Shown here in pieces: positions 33,499 through 41,589 of a DNA stretch of 42,879 bases (the stretch's first letter is position 1; the number at the start of each line of letters is the position of its first letter). The position numbers were made by a program, and so were the translations under genes. The stretch lies in assembly GCA_025450755.1 (NCBI GenBank), contig JANWLR010000064.1, forward strand, positions 1 through 42,879. The letters run 5' to 3'. The notes below the pieces were generated by a model, which saw only the letters and a program-made list of their open reading frames with translations, had not been told where the DNA came from and made no database searches. The stretch comes from Sphingomicrobium sp. (GTDB lineage: Bacteria; Pseudomonadota; Alphaproteobacteria; Sphingomonadales; Sphingomonadaceae).

Positions 33499-33993
33499 AT
33501 GGCCCTGCCCCGCTTATTCCTCGACGCCGACGGAGTGCTGGCTGATTTCGACTTCAGCGCTCGGCGGCTGCTGGGTGCAACCCCCAAGGAATATATCGCG
33601 AAGCACGGCCGCGGGGAGTTCTGGAAGCGCCTCGCGAAGGCGCCAAATTTCTACGGCTCGCTGCCTGAGATGCCGGACGCCCGATTGCTGTTCGACGGTG
33701 TCCGGCACCTCGACCCGACGATCCTCACCGGGCTGCCGCTCGGCACCTGGGCGGCTCCCCAGAAAGTCGAATGGGCCGCCGAGCACTTTCCCGGCGTTCC
33801 GATCATCACCTGCATGGCCATCGACAAGCACAAGCATATGCATCCTGGCGACGTTCTGGTCGACGACCGCGAGAAGCATCGCGCGGCTTACGAAGCAGCC
33901 GGCGTGGTGTTCATTCATCACAAGAGTGCCGAGGACAGCCTCAGGCAGCTGGCGAAGATATTCGGTTCGGTGAAAGCGCCGGAGAGCGCTTAG
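33499..33993 (+). CDS. HAD-family 5' nucleotidase-like protein
   Basis: A 164-residue HAD-fold protein: motif I is FLDADGVLADFD (nucleophile and second Asp), motif II is probably the Thr in ILTGLP, and motif IV is DVLVDDREKH. The small size with a short helical cap (YIAKHGRGEFWKRLAKAPNFYGSLPEMPDA) matches 5'(3')-deoxyribonucleotidase-like members. It follows the Mur ligase by 15 bases and could be in the same transcript. Its stop overlaps the stop of the convergent gene by TTAG. Substrate unknown. Confidence 0.82.
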   Translation: MALPRLFLDADGVLADFDFSARRLLGATPKEYIAKHGRGEFWKRLAKAPNFYGSLPEMPDARLLFDGVRHLDPTILTGLPLGTWAAPQKVEWAAEHFPGVPIITCMAIDKHKHMHPGDVLVDDREKHRAAYEAAGVVFIHHKSAEDSLRQLAKIFGSVKAPESA

Positions 33994-34541
33994 GCGGCCG
34001 TCTTGAGGTCGACCTTCTCGACCCACTCCGGCCAGAACACCGGCTCGCGGCTCGACCAGCCGGGCGCGGTCGCGGCGCTCTCGCTGATCGACTGTAGCAA
34101 GGTGCGGCGACGATCCGGATGGAGGTGCGGCAAAGCGGCGGAAGCGCAAAAGGCGCTGGGCAGCCACGGCCTCGAGGAAGCGCCGATCAGCCGCTCGTAG
34201 AGGAAGCGGTACGCCGCGAAATTGGGCAGCCGGTCCTGCCCCAGATCGAATGCTGAAAGAGTGATCAGCATGCCGATGAACGGCTCGATCATGTCGAGGC
34301 CGCTGTCGTCCGGCACCTGAAGGCGCAGATGATCGAGCTGCTTGTAAAGGCGGGCCTGGGCTCGAATCGAGGCAGCCTCGCCTTCGTCGCGGGCCCAGCA
34401 GTCAATCGGATCGCGGCGTCCATAAGCCACATCGAGCGACCGGCGGATGTAGCGCTGCGTCGCCTTCGAGAAGCTCGCAAACTCCTTCATCTCCGAGATC
34501 AGCATCGCGCCGCTTGCCGGCTGGCTGGTCCGCGTAATCAT
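33990..34541 (-). CDS. Protein of unknown function
   Basis: A 183-residue protein starting at ATG 34541-34539 (MITRTSQPASGAMLISEMKEFASFS), with GGGAG 8 bases before it. It has no signal or membrane segment and is mostly helical, with many aromatics (YRFLYERLIGASSRPWLPSAF, FWPEWVEKVD near the end). One Cys occurs in PIDCWARDEGEAASIRAQARLYKQLDHL. I do not recognise the family. A longer frame to 34613 adds residues without a ribosome-binding site. Stop overlaps the HAD gene stop by four bases. Confidence 0.72.
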   Translation of the reverse strand: MITRTSQPASGAMLISEMKEFASFSKATQRYIRRSLDVAYGRRDPIDCWARDEGEAASIRAQARLYKQLDHLRLQVPDDSGLDMIEPFIGMLITLSAFDLGQDRLPNFAAYRFLYERLIGASSRPWLPSAFCASAALPHLHPDRRRTLLQSISESAATAPGWSSREPVFWPEWVEKVDLKTAA

Positions 34542-34736
34542 GATTCCGACTCCCGTTCCACAGGCGGGATCATGCGGCGCTATTGGTTTCGAGAAACTTA
34601 ACCACAGTCCCACCCCCCATTCATATTGAATCAGAGGGGAGTCAGTGCGTCTAGGCTAGAAATTGACCTCAGATCGCAAAACTGTGGATTGTTGATTTAA
34701 TGCAACTGCGTCACGTTTTTGTGACGGTTGCGTAAC

Positions 34737-34952
34737 TTATTCTGGAAATCCCGACGACGGCGCTGGCTCATCATCACCGCCAGGATTGGTGACTGAAGAT
34801 GGATCGGAAGCATCCATCGATTCATCGCTCCCGACGTCGGCCTTTGCGTCAGGATCGCCCGGTTTGCGCTTGAGCTTGCGTTCGAGCGCGCGCTCGGGCG
34901 GCGCCGAGATCACCGGAGGCGGCGCGCCGTCGGATTCCTTGCCCGCATTCAC
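34737..34952 (-). CDS. Short disordered acidic protein with SMDASDP motif
   Basis: A 71-residue protein from a GTG at 34952-34950, preceded by AAGGAGAAGG. It starts MNAGKESDGAPPPVISAPPE, has a basic patch (RALERKLKRKPG) and an acidic, Ser/Pro-rich end with DESMDASDPSS. No hydrophobic core is visible, so it is probably disordered. I recall the DESMDASDP motif from short sphingomonad proteins of unknown function. It is divergent from the sensor kinase gene (142 bases apart) and may share its control region. The ATG-started longer frame to 35168 overlaps the kinase gene and is rejected. Confidence 0.7.
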   Translation of the reverse strand: MNAGKESDGAPPPVISAPPERALERKLKRKPGDPDAKADVGSDESMDASDPSSVTNPGGDDEPAPSSGFPE

Positions 34953-35094
34953 AGCACCTTCTCCTTGCCCTAAAATTGCCGTTGGAAACGAGCGGAAGCG
35001 CTCGGACGTTCCCCGCGGCGGGTCCTTTCGACCGGCTGCGGTAGCGTTTCTGCCAACGGGCAAGCGGCGGTATGCGGCAAGGGAGATTTGGGAC

Positions 35095-36321
35095 ATGACG
35101 GTACCAATGCTCATGATGCCCGCCCCTGCCGTCCGGACGCGGTTCGGCGACTGGCCTTTTGCGGTCAAGTCAATCCTCGGCTTCTGGATCTTCTACGCCC
35201 TGACCGTCGTGATCAGGGCGTTTCTCGGTACCGACCCGTGGACGACGCTCGAAAACAAGCTCGTCATCATCGGAATTGGCGTAATCCTCACCGGGCTCAT
35301 CTACCTTGCAATCGCCGGCTTCGCTCAAGGCAGCAGCATTCGCCGCAAGACCATCGTCGCCGCAATCGGCTCGACCGTCGCCTCACTCGTGATGGGGACC
35401 GCGCTGATCACGCTCGAAGACATGATGCACGAAAGCAAGGAGGAGTTCCGCTTCCAGGCTCGCGAAGGCTTCACGGTCGTCGAGCAGGGCGACCAGATCC
35501 GGATCGAACGCACCGCACAGGAACCCCTCGTCCTGACCGTGCCCAAGATGGGCGAGCTCGATCCGATGAGGCGCTTCCGCTACGCGCTCGACGCTTCGAT
35601 CGTGTGGCTGTTCTTCTTCATTGCCTGGAGCGCCTTCTATCTTGCAAATCAGGCTCAGGTCGAAGCGCTCGGAGCCGAGCGGCGGCTCGCGGATGCCGAG
35701 AGCGCTGCTCAGGCGGCTCAGGTCCGCGCGCTCCGCTACCAGGTGAACCCGCACTTCCTGTTCAACACATTGAACTCCCTCTCATCGCTAGTGATGACCG
35801 GCCGGACCGACCGCGCCGAGAATATGCTGCTCGCGCTGTCGACTTTTTTCCGGACGAGCTTGTCGCTTGACCCCAGCGCCGATGTCAGCCTGGCCGAGGA
35901 GATCGACCTGCAGCGGCTCTATCTCGATATCGAAATGGCGCGCTTTCCGGACCGCCTGACGGTGGAAATCGATGCGCCGCAGGATCTTGAGCAGGCACGA
36001 ATGCCGGCGCTGCTGCTCCAGCCCATCGTCGAGAACGCCATCAAATATGGCGTGTCAAAGAGCCGCAAGGCGGTGGTTATCCGCATCGAAGCCCGCCGCC
36101 TGGACAGCAACCGGATGACCCTCGAAATCAGCAATCGGCCCAAGCATGGAGGCAAAGACGAACTCCCCGCCGCGACTCACGAAGGAACCGGCCTTGGGCT
36201 TGTCAACGTCAGGCAGCGCCTCGAGGCACGCTGGGGCACCCGCGCCAGCTGCCGCTATGGTCCGATGACCGCCGGAGGCTTCAAGGTGTCGCTGATTATG
36301 CCGGTGGAAACAAATGGCTGA
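35095..36321 (+). CDS. LytS/YehU-type sensor histidine kinase
   Basis: A 408-residue membrane kinase. Four hydrophobic segments lie at about residues 24-45, 56-77, 86-105 and 167-185; between the third and fourth is a periplasmic part (residues 107-160) that would sense the signal. The cytosolic part is the His_kinase type with RYQVNPHFLFNTLNSLSSLV (His220) and an ATP-binding end with LQPIVENAIKYGV and EGTGLGLVNVRQRL. The start is ATG 35095 with GGGAG before it. It overlaps the response regulator gene by 8 bases, the usual LytS-LytTR pairing. The signal is unknown. Confidence 0.92.
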   Translation: MTVPMLMMPAPAVRTRFGDWPFAVKSILGFWIFYALTVVIRAFLGTDPWTTLENKLVIIGIGVILTGLIYLAIAGFAQGSSIRRKTIVAAIGSTVASLVMGTALITLEDMMHESKEEFRFQAREGFTVVEQGDQIRIERTAQEPLVLTVPKMGELDPMRRFRYALDASIVWLFFFIAWSAFYLANQAQVEALGAERRLADAESAAQAAQVRALRYQVNPHFLFNTLNSLSSLVMTGRTDRAENMLLALSTFFRTSLSLDPSADVSLAEEIDLQRLYLDIEMARFPDRLTVEIDAPQDLEQARMPALLLQPIVENAIKYGVSKSRKAVVIRIEARRLDSNRMTLEISNRPKHGGKDELPAATHEGTGLGLVNVRQRLEARWGTRASCRYGPMTAGGFKVSLIMPVETNG

Positions 36322-37060
36322 GGGGGAACTGCTGCGAGTCCTGATTGCTGACGATGAGCCGCTCGCTGCCGAGCGGCTCCAGTTGTTGCTTGCCCGAGCC
36401 GAGGGCGCGCAGCTGGTCGGAACGGCGAGCGACGGCGACAGCGCGATCAATCTCACCGAAGCCTTGCACCCCGATGTCCTGCTGCTCGACATCGCCATGC
36501 CGGGACTCGACGGCATCGGGGTAGCGCGCGCCCTGGCCGCACAGAATCCGTCGCCTGCAGTCGTTTTCGTGACGGCCTTCGACCAGTTCGCCGTCGCAGC
36601 CTTCGAAGTGGAGGCGGTCGATTATCTGATGAAGCCGGTCGAGCCCGGCCGCCTTCAGCGAGCGCTCGACCGCGCCCGCTCCTATCTCCAGCAGCGCAGT
36701 GCGCAACCGAGCCTGGGCAAGGCCTCGCAGTGGCTCGAGGAGTTCTGGGCGTCGGATTTGTCGGGGCTTGTTCGGATCGCGGCGCGGGACGTCGATCGCG
36801 TGTCCGCCGAGCGCGACTACATGCGCCTTCACGTTGGGCGGCGCAGCTGGTTGATCCACCACTCGATGGCGGCACTCGAAGAAGGTCTCGATCCGGAGCT
36901 TTTCGTGCGGCTCCATCGCTCGGCGATCGTACGGAAGGACTTTATCGCCGGGTTCACGCGCAATCCGTCGGGACGCTGGATTGCTCGTCTCTCGGACGGG
37001 ACCGAGCAGCCGGTAGGCCGGCTCTATTCCGATCGCGTCCGGGCGATTGCCGGCCGATAA
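36314..37060 (+). CDS. LytTR-type response regulator
   Basis: A 248-residue regulator: a receiver domain (residues 8-125) with phospho-acceptor Asp59 in DVLLLDIAMPGLDG, FVTAFDQFAVAAFEVEAVDYLMKP for the conserved Thr/Lys, and a LytTR DNA-binding domain from about residue 150 (VRIAARDVDRVSAERDYMRLHVGRRSWLIHHSMAALEEGLDPELFVRLHRSAIV). It is the partner of the kinase upstream. Its target genes are not known; the downstream UrcA gene converges on it and is not in its operon. Confidence 0.93.
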   Translation: MAEGELLRVLIADDEPLAAERLQLLLARAEGAQLVGTASDGDSAINLTEALHPDVLLLDIAMPGLDGIGVARALAAQNPSPAVVFVTAFDQFAVAAFEVEAVDYLMKPVEPGRLQRALDRARSYLQQRSAQPSLGKASQWLEEFWASDLSGLVRIAARDVDRVSAERDYMRLHVGRRSWLIHHSMAALEEGLDPELFVRLHRSAIVRKDFIAGFTRNPSGRWIARLSDGTEQPVGRLYSDRVRAIAGR

Positions 37061-37073
37061 GCTTTAGGGACTG

Positions 37074-37112
37074 GACCGCCGCGCCGCGGGGAACTTTGCG
37101 GGCGGCGGTCCT
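37074..37112. terminator. Stem-loop between the LytTR and UrcA genes
   Basis: GGACCGCCGC (37074-37083) and GCGGCGGTCC (37103-37112) pair perfectly around 19 bases, between two convergent genes. No T run follows on either strand, so a factor-dependent or weak bidirectional terminator is likely. Confidence 0.4.
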
Positions 37113-37122
37113 GCCCTGGGCG

Positions 37123-37473
37123 TCACTTGCGGGTAACGACCAGGGATGCGGTGTCGAGAACCGTCACGGTGCCGCGGTGCTCGGCACTGGCAACTGCTGC
37201 ATGAAAGGCCGGCTGGGCATCGGAGATCGCTGCCTCGCGGCAGGCGAGCACGATCGGCATCATCTCCAAGTCCGTGTAGCTGCCGGCATCGCAAACACTC
37301 TTTGCGCCAAAGCCGATACGGCGCTGAAGCTGAGCCTGCCCGGCGCCCGTGGCGAGATCCAGGTCGGCATAGCTGACCCGCTCGGAACGCATCTCTTGCG
37401 CCTGGGTTACGGTGGGCGTCACCAACGCCGCAGCCGCCGCAAACGCGGCCAGTGCGTGAAGCATCTTCAACAT
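37123..37473 (-). CDS. UrcA family exported protein
   Basis: A 116-residue protein with a signal peptide (MLKMLHALAAFAAAAALVTPTVTQA) and the UrcA-like core: RVSYADLDLATGAGQAQLQRRIGFGAKSVC, then ACREAAISDAQPAFHAAVASA. Two cysteines probably pair. The ATG at 37473-37471 follows GGGAG; the upstream frame adds no signal. UrcA proteins are common in sphingomonads and Caulobacterales, exported and of unknown function. Confidence 0.9.
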   Translation of the reverse strand: MLKMLHALAAFAAAAALVTPTVTQAQEMRSERVSYADLDLATGAGQAQLQRRIGFGAKSVCDAGSYTDLEMMPIVLACREAAISDAQPAFHAAVASAEHRGTVTVLDTASLVVTRK

Positions 37474-37699
37474 TGTCGTCTCCCTTTTGCGACGCGGGCG
37501 GCTGGGGAATGCCGCAAACGCGAGGGACCCGTCGCTCACGACCTGAGGGGGTGCCCGCGTCGCAAGGATCTAAATGAACCGCGGCGCTAAAATTGTCGCG
37601 CGCGGGTCGACGGCTGCGAAGGCTTTCCTCTGCTGTCCGACGAAGGCCGTTCGTCGGCGGCTCAATCGACGAACGGTGGTCAGCTGGCGTTAATTTGTA

Positions 37700-37723
37700 T
37701 GAACGTCAGTCATTTGACGTTCA
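37700..37723. other. Perfect hairpin over the stop codon of the symporter gene
   Basis: TGAACGTCA (37700-37708) and TGACGTTCA (37715-37723) pair around GTCATT, and a related GTGAACG follows at 37729. The right arm contains the stop of the minus-strand symporter gene (37723-37721). TTTTT follows on the plus strand only. It might end plus-strand transcription or be a binding site. Confidence 0.45.
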
Positions 37724-39010
37724 TTTTTGTGAACGCGATTTCGTGCTTCGGTCGACGATTGCGGCAAGCGCGATGTCGTGAGTGACATTGCCAACGGTGC
37801 GGAAAATGTCCGGCACCATCTCGACCGCGACAAGCAAACCCAAGGGAGCGATCGGCACTCCAAGCGCCAGCGCAATCGGCGCGATCGAGCTGATGTAGCT
37901 GACCTCGCCGGGAAGGCTGACGGCACCGTAGCTCATCACTGCCCCGACGGCGGTGGCCGCGATCATCTGACCGAGGCTCGGCTGCAGCCCAAGCCAGTGC
38001 GCGACGTAGAAAGCCACCGCCACGTTCATCGCGGGACCCGTCGCCCGATAGAGAGCTACTGCGATCGGCAGCGTAACGTCGGCGACCTCCTCGCGGACGC
38101 CCATCGGCTGCGCCGCGGAGAGCATTGCCGGAAGGCACGCGAGCGACGAGCGCGTGGAGATCGCGACCGCCTGAGGTGCGATCTGTTCCCGAGTGAAGGC
38201 GCCAAGGCGCACGTCGCTGAACAAAGCTGCGAGGGGATAAGCCGCGAGAGTGACCAGAATGCCAATCCCGGAAATGATCAGGATATAATGGCCCAGGCCG
38301 GCAAAGGCCGCTCCGCCCGCCTCGGAGCCGACGCCGAACGCCAGCGCGAAAACTCCGAGGGGAGCGATCGCCAGCACCCAGCCGATGATCACCAGCAAAG
38401 CGTCGCCGCTCGCTTCGAAAAAGTTGACGACGGTCTGTCGCCCTGCAGCGGTCACCCGGGTCAGCGCGAGCGCGAACAGGACGGTGAAGACGGTGAGCGG
38501 TAGGATATCGCCATTGGCCGCTGCGGCGATCGCGTTGGGCGGAACGATGCCCCGGAAGAACTCGGCAGCACCGGGAAGCGGCCCCGACGCCTTCTGCTCG
38601 ACGCTTCCGAGTGCCGCCTGAAGCAAGCTCGCCGTGTTGCGCGACAGCGGGAAGACATGGGTCAGAAGCAGTGCGGAAAGCGCTCCAAAAACTGCCGAGC
38701 CGGTGCAAATGATCACGATCCACAGCACCGCCTTGCCCGCGATTCGGCCCGCCTGCGCGGCCTCGGCGCTCTTGGCAATCCCGACGACCAGCAATGCGAC
38801 GACGAGGGGGATCACCGTCATCTTGAGTGCATTGAGCCACAAAGTGCCGATGAACGAGGCCACGCCCAGGGCCGAGTCGCGCGTGCTGGGCGCAAGGTCA
38901 CCCGCCAGCATTCCCGCGACGAGTCCGAGGATCAGCGCCGCGAGCGCGTAATAAGCCCGGAACTTGCCTGCTTCGGGCTCAGCCGCCGGCTTGCTTTTCG
39001 CTGTCGTCAA
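37721..39010 (-). CDS. Dicarboxylate/amino acid:cation symporter (DAACS family)
   Basis: A 429-residue integral membrane transporter with about eight membrane helices and two re-entrant loops, driven by Na+ or H+. Family marks: FIGTLWLNALKMTVIPLVVALLVVG, a Ser-rich re-entrant segment (AVAISTRSSLACLPAM), the helix with ATGPAMNVAVAFYVAHWLG and the second re-entrant loop YGAVSLPGEVSYISSIAP. The start is a TTG at 39010-39008 sharing TTGA with the stop of the methyltransferase gene, so it is translated after it. The substrate is likely a dicarboxylate or acidic amino acid; a more exact call is not possible. Confidence 0.92.
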   Translation of the reverse strand: MTTAKSKPAAEPEAGKFRAYYALAALILGLVAGMLAGDLAPSTRDSALGVASFIGTLWLNALKMTVIPLVVALLVVGIAKSAEAAQAGRIAGKAVLWIVIICTGSAVFGALSALLLTHVFPLSRNTASLLQAALGSVEQKASGPLPGAAEFFRGIVPPNAIAAAANGDILPLTVFTVLFALALTRVTAAGRQTVVNFFEASGDALLVIIGWVLAIAPLGVFALAFGVGSEAGGAAFAGLGHYILIISGIGILVTLAAYPLAALFSDVRLGAFTREQIAPQAVAISTRSSLACLPAMLSAAQPMGVREEVADVTLPIAVALYRATGPAMNVAVAFYVAHWLGLQPSLGQMIAATAVGAVMSYGAVSLPGEVSYISSIAPIALALGVPIAPLGLLVAVEMVPDIFRTVGNVTHDIALAAIVDRSTKSRSQK

Positions 39011-39771
39011 CGCGGCTTCTTGAACAGGAAAACGAACCGGTCAGTCTTACCGCGCACCTTGGGATCGAAGACGAGCAGGCTATGGTCGTCGGCCGGATTG
39101 CGAAGAATGTCGCTGCTCTTCACGAACACGAATCCCGCGCGCTTGAAATCGGCCTTGACGACCTCCGGATCGATCCGGTGCATTTTCTCGACGGTTGCGC
39201 GCGTGTCATTGTTGGGATTGGCGATATGGTCGATCACGCCGATCACGGCGCCTGGCCTCATCGATTCATAAACCGCCTTCACGAACGCATTCGGATCCAT
39301 CTGGGGGATCTTGTACTTGGCGTTCTGCCAGTAGCTGTCATGATAATTGTCGTTGAGGATCACGAAATTGGCATAGTTCTTCGGAAGATCCGGCCTCTCG
39401 AATGGTGAAACAGTGATCGACACGTTCGGATGCTTCGCCGCGAAGGCCTCGAACGATGCTTTGGTCTTGTCGTTGTAGAATTGGGTCGGTTCCCACACCG
39501 TGTCGTGGCCCTTCGGTCCAACCACGGGCGCCATGATCTCGGCCCAGTAAGCATTGCCTCCGAACAGATCGAGCACCTTCATGCCCGGCTTCAGACCGAG
39601 GAATGCAAGAACCTGGGCTGGCTTGCGGCCCTCGTCCAGCTTGACATTGTCGGGATTGCGATCGCTTGCAGCGACGGCGGCCGCGATGGCCGTCTGCGCA
39701 ACTGCAGGAGTGGCGGCAAGCGGCAGGGCGATCAGTGCGAACGAAACCGCAAGAGCGTTGAGACTGCGCAT
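39007..39771 (-). CDS. Class I SAM-dependent methyltransferase-like protein with a signal peptide
   Basis: A 254-residue protein that begins with a clear signal peptide (MRSLNALAVSFALIALPLAATPAVAQ) and then shows a Rossmann methyltransferase core: VLAFLGLKPGMKVLDLFGGNAYWAEIMAPVVG (motif I DLFGG), FVILNDNYHDSYW (motif IV position) and MRPGAVIGVIDHI (motif V), ending with FVFVKSSDILRNPADDHSLLVFDP. SAM is cytosolic, so an exported methyltransferase is puzzling. GGGGG stands near the ATG at 39771-39769. It is coupled to the symporter gene by a TTGA overlap. Confidence 0.85.
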   Translation of the reverse strand: MRSLNALAVSFALIALPLAATPAVAQTAIAAAVAASDRNPDNVKLDEGRKPAQVLAFLGLKPGMKVLDLFGGNAYWAEIMAPVVGPKGHDTVWEPTQFYNDKTKASFEAFAAKHPNVSITVSPFERPDLPKNYANFVILNDNYHDSYWQNAKYKIPQMDPNAFVKAVYESMRPGAVIGVIDHIANPNNDTRATVEKMHRIDPEVVKADFKRAGFVFVKSSDILRNPADDHSLLVFDPKVRGKTDRFVFLFKKPR

Positions 39772-39909
39772 AGGACTTCCCCCTTGGGACAGCTGTTGGG
39801 CTTCTATGCGCCGAAACCTTCGCGCGCCAGCAGTCACGCGTTCGTCGTTGATCGGGACCTATTTTTCGATCAATGTCGGTCGGTCGACGTTTTTGGCGGA
39901 GGGGCAAAA

Positions 39910-40662
39910 ATGGCCACGATTGTTGCGCCTGCCGGCGACCGCAAGGCCTCCGAGCGAAAATTCTACACGCGTATGGCGTTGTTTCTTGTCCTATTGGTGC
40001 TGCTTGGATTCGGTCCGAGCTTCTATCTGAAAGGGCTTGTTCCGCCTTACCCGAGGCCGAACCCGACCCTGCCACCTGCTGTTATCCTGCACGGCACCAT
40101 CTTCAGCTTGTGGATGGCGGTGATTGTTACTCAAACGCAGCTCATCTCGGCGCGCAAGCACGAGATCCACATGCGCCTTGGCAAGATCGCGATGTTTCTG
40201 GCGATCCTGATGATTCCGGTCATGTACCTGACGGCCGTCTGGCAAGTCGCGCGCGCCAACCAGCCGCCATTCACCGACCCCCTGACCTGGACAATCGTGC
40301 CCCTGGCCGTGATCGTCCCATTTGCGATTCTTGTGTGGAATGGGTGGCAGAAAAGGCGCGACGCCCAGTTCCACAAGCGAATGATGCTGAGCGCAGCGAT
40401 CCTCGTGGTCATGGGGCCGGCGATCGGCCGGCTTCCGATCGCACCTCCGACGACGCTCGGCATGAGCATCCTTCTTCTTCTCGGACTCCTTTTGTTCATT
40501 CCGCTGTTCGTCCACGATCGACGAAGGGACGGGCATGTGCATCCCGCCACAAAACTCGGCTTCGCGATGGGGGCGATTACCGTGGCGGTGCCGCTCGCAG
40601 TCTTCTGGATGAATTTGCCCTGGGCCAAGGTCGCCGCGCACCTGCCTGGAGTTGGCGCCTAG
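39910..40662 (+). CDS. Multi-pass membrane protein of unknown function
   Basis: A 250-residue inner-membrane protein with six or seven hydrophobic segments: MALFLVLLVLLGFGPSF, PAVILHGTIFSLWMAVIVTQTQL, IAMFLAILMIPVMYLTAVW, WTIVPLAVIVPFAILVW, MLSAAILVVMGPAIG, MSILLLLGLLLFIPLFV and FAMGAITVAVPLAVFW. Conserved His residues (ILHGTIF, ISARKHEIHMRLGK, DAQFHKRMM) recall haem-binding or DUF2306/DUF420-like proteins, though I cannot assign the family firmly. GGAGGGG precedes the ATG. It is divergent from the methyltransferase gene (138 bases apart). Confidence 0.78.
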   Translation: MATIVAPAGDRKASERKFYTRMALFLVLLVLLGFGPSFYLKGLVPPYPRPNPTLPPAVILHGTIFSLWMAVIVTQTQLISARKHEIHMRLGKIAMFLAILMIPVMYLTAVWQVARANQPPFTDPLTWTIVPLAVIVPFAILVWNGWQKRRDAQFHKRMMLSAAILVVMGPAIGRLPIAPPTTLGMSILLLLGLLLFIPLFVHDRRRDGHVHPATKLGFAMGAITVAVPLAVFWMNLPWAKVAAHLPGVGA

Positions 40663-40746
40663 CCTCCGATCCGCCAAGCGATCGAGGCGTGAGTAGGCGC
40701 TGCGCACCGGCTTTTCGAGTGAGCCCTCGCCCAATGATCTGGCAGA

Positions 40747-41565
40747 TCATTTCATCAACCAGACCACGGGCGGAGTGACATAGGAGCTTCGGACGGATTT
40801 TCCGTCGCGGCCCATCGCCGGCTTGAACCTCGCTCGCTCCCGAATGACCTGGCAACCCCTTCCATCCAGCGCGGGGATGCCGCTCGGGCTCAATACGTCG
40901 CAAGCTGCTACCTTGCCCTGTTCGTCGATGAGCAACAGGAACTGGACCCGGCCGACCTGGCCGCGCGACATCGCTTCGTCCGGATAATCGGAAGGGCTGA
41001 AGACACTCCGAACCTCGCCCACGGCAGGGGCCGCAATATTCTTCTGCTCGTCGCGCGTCATGTTCCAATAGCGCTGAAGGTCCGTGGTGCAGGCATGGAG
41101 AGTCTTCAGAAGCTCTGGAATTACCTCGAGCGTGAACACGAAGTCCGGGTGATTCTTGACGTGGAAGGTTACAAGAGCTGCGGATGTCGCCTGCGCAATT
41201 TCGCCGGTGGAGATACGGAACCGATAGAAATTAAGACGCTTCGGCTTGTAGGTTCCATAGTGAAGCAGCCACGCCTTGACCGGTCCGTGGCCAAAGTCCA
41301 CCGAACCCTCGAGTTCCTCGGCAGATTGCGGTCCCAGCCCCTTTGTCGCGACGAACAGCTCGAAGGTGTTGCCCCACGCTGAAGGCACCAACCCCAGATA
41401 TATGGGATCCGCCGAATCCCCATATTCGCGCTGGGCGTTACATTCGGTTGCCGCATAATTGACGACCCAAGGCTGGAGCGGCTTTAAAGGCTCGCCGAGA
41501 GCCGCTGTTGAGAAGCCAAAGATTGAGATTGCCACCGCCGCGGCAGCGAATTGAATGATACGCAT
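40747..41565 (-). CDS. Exported protein with a TonB C-terminal-like domain
   Basis: A 272-residue protein with a signal peptide (MRIIQFAAAAVAISIFGFSTAALG) and no proline-rich spacer. The middle (residues 30-180) is of unknown type; the C-terminal 80 residues match the TonB C domain: DYPDEAMSRGQVGRVQFLLLIDEQGKVAACDVLSPSGIPALDGRGCQVIRERARFKPA. Two cysteines there likely pair. Since it is exported whole rather than anchored, it is not a canonical TonB. A GTG at 41568 lies before the ATG at 41565, which has GGGAG 7 bases upstream. It is the third gene of the run amine oxidase, GFA, TonB-C, 24 bases after the GFA gene. Confidence 0.83.
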   Translation of the reverse strand: MRIIQFAAAAVAISIFGFSTAALGEPLKPLQPWVVNYAATECNAQREYGDSADPIYLGLVPSAWGNTFELFVATKGLGPQSAEELEGSVDFGHGPVKAWLLHYGTYKPKRLNFYRFRISTGEIAQATSAALVTFHVKNHPDFVFTLEVIPELLKTLHACTTDLQRYWNMTRDEQKNIAAPAVGEVRSVFSPSDYPDEAMSRGQVGRVQFLLLIDEQGKVAACDVLSPSGIPALDGRGCQVIRERARFKPAMGRDGKSVRSSYVTPPVVWLMK

Positions 41566-41589
41566 CACTACTCCCGCTCCCCCAATGAT

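Noticed and set aside
34786-35094. Extension of the sensor kinase frame by 103 codons upstream
   Set aside because: It overlaps the 71-residue gene on the other strand, and the ATG at 35095 has a proper ribosome-binding site.
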